From: a virus | Strand: one strand, 5' to 3' | IMG/VR virus record: IMGVR_UViG_3300043419_000747 | Location: 1-31,069 of that record | DNA length: 31,069 nt | Part shown: positions 8,939 through 15,163 of the stretch, piece after piece | How positions within the stretch are numbered: the stretch's first letter is position 1 | Layout: every line of letters starts with the position of its first letter | Program-made: the position numbers and the translations under genes | Notes under the pieces: generated by a model | Database searches by the model: none | What the model was told of the DNA's origin: nothing | Seen by the model: the letters and a program-made list of their open reading frames with translations, nothing else

Positions 8939-11562
8939 TACGCGACCTCCTCGAATTCAACGATAGAACCCGCCTTAATTGTTATCAAACCACTCACCGA
9001 ACTAATTACGCTCAGGCTAACGGTTCCGTTCGCTGTCGGCTGGTAAATACCATCAGCGGTTGCAATTCTTAGAGAGGTTGAAATCGATACTGTAACTCCC
9101 GAGTTATTTATGTTTCCATTATTCACAGTTGTAGTAGTGCCACCGGTTCCGAGTGTATATCGGTAAGTTGTCGTTCCGCTCGGCCCGTTTGTACTTAATG
9201 CCCCGTTAGTTGTTCCCGTCGCAACAATTAAGATAGTCGCTCTCCATTTATATATTTTTCCCGCAGTCACCGCGAATGATAACCCCGTAATGTTTTGATA
9301 TGCCGTGCCACTGGTAACGAAATCGCTCGTCAATGCCGCGTAACCGCCAACACCAATATCGGCTTTCAACTCGGATAGGGTTAATGCTGAAACGGTGTTT
9401 CCCGCGTTAATACGCAAGTAGCGAACGGCATTAGGATCCGGAAGCGTGGCCAGAGCCGTTCCGACCGTCGTAAATCCGACGGCGTTCTGTTTACCCTTAA
9501 ATTCCGACCAATCCGCACTCGATAGGGCGCCCCGGTTCGAAGCGCTCGCCGTCGGTAAATTAAACGTGTGAGTTGATCCGCTCGAGCTAATTCCGAAATC
9601 CGTTCCCGCCGTACCCGTTGCGAAATTCTGGGTGTTGGCTGTTAAGCCATTCAACGAGCTGAGCCCGATCGCGTATGTTGTATGAACCTCCCCAATTTTA
9701 TTTCCTTCCGTGTAAAGCGTGACGGTTTTTCCATTCGTGTTTTGAATATCAAACTCAATATAAACGCGATCGGTTGCGGCCGTAACTGTGCTAGGAACCG
9801 AAATTGAAAACGTGTAAAGATCCGGAACGTTTCCATTAGTTATTTGTTCAACTGTTGAGGTTGCAATTAACGTAAATGTGGAGCCGTTGTACGTGTAAAG
9901 TTTCGCGAGAATTTCAGCATTATTCGAACCGCCTCCGGTTTCGCTCAGATAAACATCAACCGTCCAAACCCCGGATGGTATTATTAAATGATTCGGCGAA
10001 CCAACGTCGGTAATAAAGCGCGCTAGTATTCCAGTTGTGGCCCGTGTAAAGTTTGCCGCCGGGCCCGTGTTCGCGTTCGTTCCTAACTGAAAATAATTAT
10101 TACCCCCAATCGAAGGTTGGGCAACGTTTCCGTTAAAATAAAAAATTTGGCCGCCACCGCCTCCGGTACTCGGGAAATTAGCGAGCGATCCGTCGCCGCG
10201 TATATATTGCCCAGTGTTACCCGCTCCAGTTACGGCCAAAGTCCCGGCCGCTGTAACGGGCGAGCCCGAAACGGTGAACGCGCTCGGCATCGTTAAACCT
10301 ACCGAAGTAACAGAACCGCCCGAGGCTGGAGTAATAGGCTCCCAATCGCCAGAGGTTGAATTGAACGCGAGCACCTGGCCGTTGGCTGGAGTCGGAGCGT
10401 TAACGTCGCCCAGATCGTCTAAATTAACAGGAATCGTTGGTTTGTTTAAAATTTCAGCGAGTCCGCTAACAGCGTTCCAATCGGCGTTAACCGCAGCCGT
10501 GTATTGGCTCGTGGCATCTGGAAAAGTTAACCCCCCAGAGTTTACATTCATGACGTCCCCAGCTACCGAATCCGTAACTGTTAAACCGTCCTTTTCGAGT
10601 AAGGAGTATTTTGTACCCGCTGTATTTTGAACCCCGAAATAAGCCGGGTTAATTTCCGAATTATCGGTTCCGTTGTCGGCCGTTAGTGAGTGAGTCCCTA
10701 AATCAACGTTTTGAGTCGCGCCAGTATAGGGAACGAAACTCGAAACGTCGGGAATAGTTGGGAAGGCTTGAAGCGCTCCGGTTCCGTCGATATACTCGCT
10801 CGCGTCGCCGTTCGCTGTTATGGCTATCGTTCCCGAGGCTGTAACAGGCGAACCGCTAACCGATAGAGCGGGGTTTACTGGAGTTGGAACCGATAGGCCG
10901 ACGCTCGTAACTGTCCCACTCCCGCCGCCACCGCCTCCGCTCGCGCTAATTGTAACCGTTCCGTTTCCGTTGTCGGTAATTGTAACGTTGGCTCCTTGTT
11001 GCAAGTTTAGCAACGACTGGGAGCCATTGTTTACGCCGTTCGTTTGCAGTAACAACCCAACGCCTGAGCCTGAGCCTCCAGAGCCCGAACCTCCAACCGT
11101 CCAGTCGGCGGGTATATCACAGGCCGACCAATCCCACGGAACCGAAAGTGTGAGAGCTAGATTAACGCCCGTTAGCGTTTGGCTGTATTCCTGAATAAAT
11201 ACCTCAATGGAGGGCGAGCCCTCGAGCTCAACGGTTGGCCCGAAAAGAACCAACCCATTTTGTATTTCGGCCACTAGATCCTCGGCCAACTTAATACAGT
11301 CGCTTATAATCTCGCGTTCATATTCCGTCGGCGTTTCCTTATCACGCGGCAAATCGGCAAACGTTACGATAAACGAATAAAGGCGCGAACCTGGGCGCGG
11401 CTCAACCTCAACAGGGAAAACATGCATCCAGGGGAACGTTAAACCCTTTTCGATATCGATCGCCGAAGGGTGCCCATGAGTGAATTGCTTTATTAGGTAA
11501 TGGCCCGCAGCAAAAGCCCGGAACCTATCGATTAAAACGTTATAACTTATTTGTGTAATCAT
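8938..11562 (-). CDS. Tail-terminator-like domain fused to tail fibre
   Basis: An 874-residue protein in two parts. Residues 1-155 are a compact alpha/beta domain (VLIDRFRAFAAGHYLIKQF; SRLYSFIVTFADLPRD; SDCIKLAEDLVAEI) of a size and pattern like small tail-terminator or tail-completion proteins. A Gly-Ser linker at about 157-167 joins it to a fibre-like region with two copies of a module at about 216-269 and 416-465 (TSVGL, VSGSPVTA, GT-A, YI-G-G-L, FP). The C-terminal 130 residues (GTAYQNITGLSFAVTAGKIY to GSIVEFEEV) look like a beta-rich head domain. The start overlaps the chaperone frameshift frame in an ATGA junction. It is probably a virion protein that binds receptors; the terminator assignment is inferred. 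Confidence 0.65.
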   Translation of the reverse strand: MITQISYNVLIDRFRAFAAGHYLIKQFTHGHPSAIDIEKGLTFPWMHVFPVEVEPRPGSRLYSFIVTFADLPRDKETPTEYEREIISDCIKLAEDLVAEIQNGLVLFGPTVELEGSPSIEVFIQEYSQTLTGVNLALTLSVPWDWSACDIPADWTVGGSGSGGSGSGVGLLLQTNGVNNGSQSLLNLQQGANVTITDNGNGTVTISASGGGGGGSGTVTSVGLSVPTPVNPALSVSGSPVTASGTIAITANGDASEYIDGTGALQAFPTIPDVSSFVPYTGATQNVDLGTHSLTADNGTDNSEINPAYFGVQNTAGTKYSLLEKDGLTVTDSVAGDVMNVNSGGLTFPDATSQYTAAVNADWNAVSGLAEILNKPTIPVNLDDLGDVNAPTPANGQVLAFNSTSGDWEPITPASGGSVTSVGLTMPSAFTVSGSPVTAAGTLAVTGAGNTGQYIRGDGSLANFPSTGGGGGQIFYFNGNVAQPSIGGNNYFQLGTNANTGPAANFTRATTGILARFITDVGSPNHLIIPSGVWTVDVYLSETGGGSNNAEILAKLYTYNGSTFTLIATSTVEQITNGNVPDLYTFSISVPSTVTAATDRVYIEFDIQNTNGKTVTLYTEGNKIGEVHTTYAIGLSSLNGLTANTQNFATGTAGTDFGISSSGSTHTFNLPTASASNRGALSSADWSEFKGKQNAVGFTTVGTALATLPDPNAVRYLRINAGNTVSALTLSELKADIGVGGYAALTSDFVTSGTAYQNITGLSFAVTAGKIYKWRATILIVATGTTNGALSTNGPSGTTTYRYTLGTGGTTTTVNNGNINNSGVTVSISTSLRIATADGIYQPTANGTVSLSVISSVSGLITIKAGSIVEFEEVA

Positions 11563-11717
11563 TGCACCGCTTGTTTCATTATTCGCGCCTGTTCGGCGTT
11601 GTAATCCCTCATATAGCTGAGATAAACAAAAATTTCCTTCGCGCCCTTATCCAAAACCAATTCGTGTTTGGTAATGTCGTTATTGGCTACTGACTGGAGT
11701 ATGTGATACCACCCCCA
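11559..11717 (-). CDS. -1 frameshift extension of tail assembly chaperone
   Basis: A 52-codon open frame with no useful start codon of its own, in the -1 frame relative to the chaperone gene. It overlaps that gene's end and finishes exactly on the start of the next gene (ATGA at 11559-11562). Its translation includes WGWYHILQSVANNDITKHEL and IFVYLSYMRDYNAEQ, which has the look of the T extension of phage tail chaperones. A five-G run at 11712-11716 (codons GGT GGG GGT GGT) lies at the junction. A nine-T run at 11818-11826, upstream in the gene, is a second possible slip site because the -1 frame is open from there too. The fusion made at the G run would be about 250 residues. Confidence 0.7.
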   Translation of the reverse strand, partial: WGWYHILQSVANNDITKHELVLDKGAKEIFVYLSYMRDYNAEQARIMKQAVQ

Positions 11718-12313
11718 CCGGGCGAGTCCTGAGGGTGTATAATCTCGCTCAGCTCCGTCGTCATCATCTTGTCTAAATAATCCAGAGAATTGCTCACTAA
11801 TTCCGCTCCGATACTCGAAAAAAAAAGCAACGCCCCGTTTACTTGCTCGAGAGTTAACCCCAAAACCTCCGGCATATAATCGCTCGTTTTCGAGGCGTCA
11901 TATTTTTGAATGTTGTAAAAGTCGCCGACTTGCTCAGTAACCGGGCGAAATAGGATCGCCATTAAACTGGGAAAGTGTTTGTAATTAACCTTTCCGTTTA
12001 AATGCCAAATATCCTTAGCGTAAGTATCTAAATCCACGTGTTCACGAAACGTCATGGCGTTAATATCCGGAATGAACCCGAGGCGTTTCCCGTTTACCAT
12101 TGCAACCCGTTCGAACTTGCTCGAGCTCGAATCTATAACCTCGGCGAATAGTGTTATAATCGTTTGAACGCTGTCGGCCTTCAGGCTCTCGCAGTATTCC
12201 CTCGATTTGTTGATTATTACCATTGCGCGTTCTACATCGTCAACCGCGTTTTGGTAGTCCATGAATTGCCGGAGGGTAATCTGGGAGCCGTCGCCTGGAA
12301 TTTTTAATTTCAT
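11687..12313 (-). CDS. Tail assembly chaperone (short form)
   Basis: A 208-residue protein containing KRLGFIPDINAMTFREHVDL, then FPSLMAILFRPVTEQVGDFY and GLTLEQVNGALLFFSSIGAE. I recognise this arrangement from Bacteroidota phage tail assembly chaperones. Such proteins hold the tape measure while the tube polymerises and are usually made in a short and a -1 frameshifted long form. The start overlaps the upstream terminase small-subunit-like gene in an ATGA junction. The end (DSPGGGGITYSSQ) is Gly-rich where the second frame takes over. It is separated from the tape measure by about 8 kb, although the two genes are normally adjacent. Confidence 0.75.
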   Translation of the reverse strand: MKLKIPGDGSQITLRQFMDYQNAVDDVERAMVIINKSREYCESLKADSVQTIITLFAEVIDSSSSKFERVAMVNGKRLGFIPDINAMTFREHVDLDTYAKDIWHLNGKVNYKHFPSLMAILFRPVTEQVGDFYNIQKYDASKTSDYMPEVLGLTLEQVNGALLFFSSIGAELVSNSLDYLDKMMTTELSEIIHPQDSPGGGGITYSSQ

Positions 12314-12639
12314 AAGTTGGAGCTAATTGTAATTATTGGTTGGTTGTCGGCCCCGGTTAATTCCTGGCGTTCCACGTAACCGCGTTTTTTACCTTTCGTT
12401 TTCAGCCTGAAAATGATCGCCGCTATTTCGCCATTTTCGACGGCCTCCATTAACTTAACCTCGGCGCGATCGGTTGCCTTTTCATCCTCGATTTGAAGCT
12501 CAGCGGTTAACTCGAATTGTTTAATGTACTTATCGGCCGTGTGCCAATCGCACCCCAAGCGGCGGGCTATTTCGGAAATGTAACCCCCCGAATTTTCGAT
12601 AGCCTTTTTAATTTCGGACTTTTGGAAATTGTACGCCAT
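12310..12639 (-). CDS. Terminase small subunit-like DNA-binding protein
   Basis: I chose the start at 12639 (109 residues) rather than one 18 codons earlier because a 34-codon gene ends one base before it (TAGCATG). The N-terminus holds a helix-turn-helix (GYISEIARRLGCDWHTADKY). The rest (KLMEAVENGEIAAIIFRLKT followed by KGKKRGYVERQELTGADNQP) matches the central and C-terminal signature of phage small terminases, including the ending that precedes the large-subunit-binding tail. Small terminases recognise packaging sites on viral DNA. It lies on the opposite strand from, and about 3.7 kb away from, the large subunit, an unusual split. A regulatory DNA-binding protein is the alternative. Confidence 0.75.
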   Translation of the reverse strand: MAYNFQKSEIKKAIENSGGYISEIARRLGCDWHTADKYIKQFELTAELQIEDEKATDRAEVKLMEAVENGEIAAIIFRLKTKGKKRGYVERQELTGADNQPIITISSNL

Positions 12640-12640
12640 G

Positions 12641-12745
12641 CTATTTATTGTTTCTCGTTTGTTTGATTGCGTCAATGGCGCCCCATACGCCAAAGGAAAT
12701 GAGAGCTATCGCCCCCACGTAGTAAAGTATTTCGGTAATTTCCAT
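12641..12745 (-). CDS. Small membrane peptide, 34 residues
   Basis: The frame reads MEITEILYYVGAIALISFGV and continues to a basic Lys-Gln-Thr-Arg end. It has one hydrophobic helix (about residues 7-24), an acidic N-terminus and a basic C-terminus. The leader is A-rich (AAAAAATGG). It ends one base before the terminase small-subunit start, in the same operon direction. I do not recognise it. The continuous hydrophobic segment and tight packing argue that it is real. Confidence 0.5.
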   Translation of the reverse strand: MEITEILYYVGAIALISFGVWGAIDAIKQTRNNK

Positions 12746-12823
12746 TTTTTTAATCTGTTAATAACTCAATTTACCCCCAAAACATTAGTATTCCACCGAC
12801 GGCCTAACCGCACATATTAACAA

Positions 12824-12961
12824 CTATTTCGCCCATTGTGTTTGGCAAACGGCAAAGCGTTGTGGCGCTTCGGGAAATTCCTCCAGCGTTTTGGCGTCGG
12901 CCATGCAGCGCGAAATGAATTCGGCCTTTGTTTCATTGGGTTGTTTCTCGGGTAATGGCAT
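12824..12961 (-). CDS. Conserved 45-residue phage peptide (RCM...QR-AVC motif)
   Basis: The translation starts MPLPEKQPNETKAEFISRCM and goes on through ADAKTLEEFPEAPQRFAVCQ to TQWAK. I recognise the pattern Phe-Ile-x-Arg-Cys-Met, then Glu-Phe-Pro, Gln-Arg-x-Ala-Val-Cys and Trp from many phage genomes, where it occurs as a tiny separate gene or inside head-gene proteins. The two Cys residues (19 and 39) suggest metal or partner binding. It lies on the late strand between the cysteine-cluster protein and the terminase small-subunit gene. Function is unknown. Confidence 0.65.
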   Translation of the reverse strand: MPLPEKQPNETKAEFISRCMADAKTLEEFPEAPQRFAVCQTQWAK

Positions 12962-12996
12962 GTTTGTTTACTTATAAAACGGACGAACGCTTTTTA

Positions 12997-13464
12997 TTAC
13001 CCCAATTCGTCCAGGTTGGCCTCACCGATCGAGTCCCTCAGGAACCGAATAATTATGTTCGCCTTGCAACTAGAGCAGCCGTAACTCTGGCCCGTCATTT
13101 TACTAAACCAATGTGAGGCGAGTTTAACCGTTTGTGCATCAATTCGGCCCTGAGTAGGTAACCCCGAAACGAAATCGCGTAACGCCTGGGTTTCATCTTC
13201 GCTCAGTTTGTAACGTCCCCATTTGTTAATTGGGCAACGAGCAAGCCCAAAATGTACCTTGAAATTCATTTTACAGCCGCATAACCGGAGCTTCTTTCGG
13301 TAATGGGTTATTTCGTTAACCTTTTCGGCTTCGGCTAGATCTTCGGCGCTGAGTTTATCGCCTAAAATGAAGGTTCCGCAACTTTGCGTTGATTCCACAA
13401 AGTGTTTGCATGTTTTACAGATTTTTAACCGCTCCGTTGCGATTCCCTGGGGTACTTGAAACAT
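12997..13464 (-). CDS. Cysteine-cluster (zinc-binding-like) protein
   Basis: A 155-residue protein with a probable metal site built from Cys16, Cys19, Cys29, Cys62, Cys64 and Cys77 (ERLKICKTCKHF; LRLCGCKMNFKV; GLARCPINKWGRY). A second Cys pair is at 130 and 133 (YGCSSCKANIIIRFLRD). The first part resembles small zinc-finger phage proteins that I have seen beside packaging and structural genes; the C-terminal part is a separate helical segment. The start lies inside the 3' end of the sigma-like gene (50-base overlap), so the two are probably translated together. Nucleic-acid binding is plausible but not shown. Confidence 0.6.
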   Translation of the reverse strand: MFQVPQGIATERLKICKTCKHFVESTQSCGTFILGDKLSAEDLAEAEKVNEITHYRKKLRLCGCKMNFKVHFGLARCPINKWGRYKLSEDETQALRDFVSGLPTQGRIDAQTVKLASHWFSKMTGQSYGCSSCKANIIIRFLRDSIGEANLDELG

Positions 13465-13993
13465 TTTTTTTAATTTTAGATATTGCGTTTTCGACTAGTT
13501 TGTAAAGTTGCTTAACCGGAATGCCTGTTTCTTTGCTGGCTTGCTTATAACTGAAATCGTCCAACATGTATAACCTCAAAATGACGGCGTCCAGCTGAGG
13601 CATCAATGAAATGTAGGCATCCAAATACTCGTTGTCGATCCTGGAACCAATCCACGGCGCCAGAGGTTCGTCCATGTGTTTTTCGCTCAGGGTTTCCCAA
13701 TTACGCGCGAACTTTCCGTATTTAACCCCAAAACGTCCGGAGGCATCAATAAACATGAGGTACAAAGAACGGTTAACGTAATAAAACAGTTTACCCTCAG
13801 CCGCCAGGCTCTCGGCTTTTGCGCGTTGGTTCTCGAGTATCTTCAACAGGGTTTCCGAAAGTAGATCGTCGCCCTTTACGCTGTCGCGCGTTAGCCCTTT
13901 GGCGAACTTTCGCCATGTAGCGTAATGGCGTTCAATCTCAATATCGAGAACATTTTTTTTCAACCCTTTGTTGATGTAGCAAAAAACTAACAT
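13415..13993 (-). CDS. Sigma-70-like RNA polymerase factor
   Basis: A 192-residue protein resembling a small two-domain sigma factor. A region-2-like helix part (FAKGLTRDSVKGDDLLSETL, then YYVNRSLYLMFIDASGRFG) is followed by a C-terminal helix-turn-helix (LRLYMLDDFSYKQASKETGI, then PVKQLYKLVENAISKIKKN) like region 4. It is the first gene of the minus-strand late arm, so it may direct the host RNA polymerase to late promoters. The ATG at 13993 overlaps the -7 element of the divergent early promoter, so early transcription and expression of this gene could interfere. No recognisable Shine-Dalgarno precedes it. Sequence similarity to true sigma factors is moderate; a DNA-binding regulator without sigma function is possible. 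Confidence 0.65.
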   Translation of the reverse strand: MLVFCYINKGLKKNVLDIEIERHYATWRKFAKGLTRDSVKGDDLLSETLLKILENQRAKAESLAAEGKLFYYVNRSLYLMFIDASGRFGVKYGKFARNWETLSEKHMDEPLAPWIGSRIDNEYLDAYISLMPQLDAVILRLYMLDDFSYKQASKETGIPVKQLYKLVENAISKIKKNVSSTPGNRNGAVKNL

Positions 13994-14000
13994 ATTTTTG
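13967..14000 (+). promoter_or_regulatory. Early plus-strand promoter (Bacteroidota type)
   Basis: TTTG at 13967-13970 and TATTTTTG at 13993-14000 are separated by 22 bases and fit the Bacteroidota TTTG / TAnnTTTG promoter form. Transcription would begin near 14007, leaving a leader of about 20 bases before the first early gene. The promoter lies over the start of the divergent sigma-like gene. Confidence 0.6.
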
Positions 14001-14027
14001 TCGGCACTAATTTAAACCCTTTTACTC

Positions 14028-14306
14028 ATGCAAGACAAAACAATTATTAATGAGGAAACTCGACAGGTGTTAACCCCGGTTAACGAGTTTCTGGCGATTA
14101 TTCACAAGCGATACAATTCGAGCCCGAACTCGCTAGCCTCGGCGGGCTATCGCGAAGTATTAAAAATGGCCGAGGAATTTATTAAAGCCGAAAGTTCGTT
14201 TATGAACGCTGCGTTTACCGCCGGATATGAAAAGGCCTTCGAAGATCTTAAAAACCACAATAAAACAGAGCCCCAAAACGAGGGTGAGAAAGGAGGTGAC
14301 AAATGA
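14028..14306 (+). CDS. Hypothetical early protein
   Basis: A 92-residue, mostly helical protein (VLTPVNEFLAIIHKRYNSSP; YREVLKMAEEFIKAESSFMN) with a charged, disordered-looking C-terminus ending Gly-Gly-Asp-Lys. It is the first gene behind the early promoter. Its final codons GGA GGT GAC AAA TGA double as a strong Shine-Dalgarno for the next gene and overlap its ATG. The body has the GC-rich composition of the rest of the phage (one 60-base line is about 55% GC), unlike the three genes that follow. I do not recognise the family. Confidence 0.7.
   Translation: MQDKTIINEETRQVLTPVNEFLAIIHKRYNSSPNSLASAGYREVLKMAEEFIKAESSFMNAAFTAGYEKAFEDLKNHNKTEPQNEGEKGGDK
14292..14306 (+). repeat. Cassette boundary repeat 1: Shine-Dalgarno plus ATGA
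   Basis: The 15-base GGAGGTGACAAATGA holds a perfect Shine-Dalgarno core 6 bases before an ATG. It encodes the end of the upstream protein (Gly-Gly-Asp-Lys-stop) and overlaps the next start. It is the first of four copies. Confidence 0.9.
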
Positions 14307-14539
14307 AAAAGCAAACAGCAGTAGAGTGGTTAATCAAAAGCCTATCTGATAGAATGTATATCCACTGCCCTGAATTTGGGCATACCATTATTGATAAGAT
14401 TGTTGACGAAGCCAAAGCAATGGAGAAGGAGCAGATATTTCAGGCATATATAGATGTTGCCGATGATGATACTAATCGAAGGCTTTTAACAATAGCAGCC
14501 GAACAATACTACAACGAAACATACGGAGGTGACAAATGA
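14303..14539 (+). CDS. Small cassette protein A
   Basis: A 78-residue protein: MKKQTAVEWLIKSLSDRM at the start, an EAKAMEKEQIFQAYIDV helix, and AAEQYYNETYGGDK at the end. It is a paralogue of the product of 14754-14996, sharing the Lys-Gln-Thr-Ala start, the Glu-Lys-Glu-Gln-Ile helix and the Tyr-Tyr-Asn-Glu-Thr-Tyr end. I recognise the family as small hypothetical proteins common in Bacteroidota phages, function unknown. The gene is AT-rich compared with its surroundings and is bounded on both sides by the GGAGGTGACAAATGA repeat, so it behaves like an exchangeable cassette. Translation should be efficient because of the perfect Shine-Dalgarno. Confidence 0.75.
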   Translation: MKKQTAVEWLIKSLSDRMYIHCPEFGHTIIDKIVDEAKAMEKEQIFQAYIDVADDDTNRRLLTIAAEQYYNETYGGDK

Positions 14540-14541
14540 AA
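14506..14541 (+). repeat. 36-bp direct repeat, copy 1
   Basis: Identical over 36 bases to 14963-14998. It encodes the shared Tyr-Tyr-Asn-Glu-Thr-Tyr-Gly-Gly-Asp-Lys end of the two paralogous cassette genes and includes the Shine-Dalgarno and ATGA of the next gene. It is long enough to support homologous recombination that would lose or duplicate cassettes. Confidence 0.9.
14525..14539 (+). repeat. Cassette boundary repeat 2
   Basis: The second copy of GGAGGTGACAAATGA, with the Shine-Dalgarno 6 bases before the ATG at 14536. Confidence 0.9.
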
Positions 14542-14757
14542 AAAGTTAGAATTATTGAGCGCACATTCCCCGATGGTCGCGTAGAGTACACTATACAACA
14601 AAGACATTTTTTGTTTTTTTGGTGGTGGGTTGATGCTTGGGTAAATAGCGATGTTTCAACAATAGATAGTTTTTCATCATTAGCAGAGGCACAAAAAAAC
14701 TTATGCTATTTTGATGGTACAAAATACGTTGAAAAAATAATAGGGGGTGACAAATGA
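14536..14757 (+). CDS. Small cassette protein B
   Basis: A 73-residue protein: VRIIERTFPDGRVEYTIQQR at the N-terminus, an aromatic block FLFFWWWVDAW, then DSFSSLAEAQKNLCYFDGTK and a Gly-Gly-Asp-Lys end. The form suggests a small beta protein rather than a membrane protein, because the aromatic block is short. I recall similar hypothetical proteins from Bacteroidota phages; the function is unknown. It is the most AT-rich gene here (two 60-base lines are about 30-32% GC against about 55% just upstream), which suggests recent acquisition. It is flanked by boundary repeats 2 and 3. Confidence 0.75.
   Translation: MKKVRIIERTFPDGRVEYTIQQRHFLFFWWWVDAWVNSDVSTIDSFSSLAEAQKNLCYFDGTKYVEKIIGGDK
14743..14757 (+). 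repeat. Cassette boundary repeat 3 (one mismatch)
   Basis: GGGGGTGACAAATGA differs from the other copies by one base (A to G in the Shine-Dalgarno core). It still encodes Gly-Gly-Asp-Lys-stop and places the ATG at 14754. Confidence 0.9.
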
Positions 14758-14996
14758 GTAAACAAACAGCACTACAACAACTGATTGAATGGGGGAACCA
14801 AATGATTGGTGACCATCCTGCAAAAACACTTAGTTTCTATGAAGCCATAGACAAAGCGGAGGAGTTACTTGAAGTGGAGAAGGAGCAGATAATGGATGCT
14901 TTTGGTGTTGGTTGTCAAGTTGAATCAACAAGACTAATTGGATATCAAGGTATGGCAGAAAGATACTACAACGAAACATACGGAGGTGACAAATGA
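14754..14996 (+). CDS. Small cassette protein C (paralogue of A)
   Basis: An 80-residue protein: MSKQTALQQLIEWGNQMIGD at the start, a KAEELLEVEKEQIMDAFGV helix, and MAERYYNETYGGDK at the end. It shares start, central helix and end with cassette protein A, and the last 36 bases of the junction are identical. The two probably descend from one gene, by duplication or by separate acquisition of relatives. Function unknown. Confidence 0.75.
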   Translation: MSKQTALQQLIEWGNQMIGDHPAKTLSFYEAIDKAEELLEVEKEQIMDAFGVGCQVESTRLIGYQGMAERYYNETYGGDK

Positions 14997-14998
14997 AA
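14963..14998 (+). repeat. 36-bp direct repeat, copy 2
   Basis: Exact partner of 14506-14541. Recombination between the two would remove cassette proteins B and C (457 bp) while keeping the reading frame and Shine-Dalgarno of the downstream gene intact. Confidence 0.9.
14982..14996 (+). repeat. Cassette boundary repeat 4
   Basis: The last copy of GGAGGTGACAAATGA. It drives the ATG at 14993 of a gene with ordinary phage composition. Copies 1 and 4 therefore bracket a 690-bp AT-rich insert. Confidence 0.9.
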
Positions 14999-15163
14999 CC
15001 GAAAGCGTTACCAACCCTCGAGGAACTCCAGGCGAGGCGCCTCGATATTCTGGGCCTATACCCTCACGTTAAAACCGAACACGTCCGGAGTGCTTTAGCT
15101 GTGAAGCTCCAGAGCGTTAACCGCGACTTGTTTACTTTGACAAAAAACCCAATTTATAAATGA
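14993..15163 (+). CDS. Small helical hypothetical protein, 56 residues
   Basis: The translation begins MKPKALPTLEELQARRLDIL and continues with GLYPHVKTEHVRSALAVKLQ. It is preceded by the fourth strong Shine-Dalgarno, overlaps the upstream stop (ATGA) and ends in an ATGA overlap with the next gene, so its limits are well fixed. Base composition returns to the GC-richer phage norm. The helices could form a small DNA-binding unit, but this is a guess from size and charge only. Confidence 0.7.
   Translation: MKPKALPTLEELQARRLDILGLYPHVKTEHVRSALAVKLQSVNRDLFTLTKNPIYK

Noticed and set aside
12310-12693. Longer terminase small-subunit start at 12693
   Set aside because: The extra 18 residues overlap a plausible 34-codon gene ending one base before 12639, and the downstream ATG fits the operon spacing better.
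14292-14996. The four GGAGGTGACAAATGA copies as a CRISPR-like or iteron array
   Set aside because: The spacers are whole genes of 203-224 bases rather than short unique spacers, and each repeat is fully explained as coding end, SD and start.
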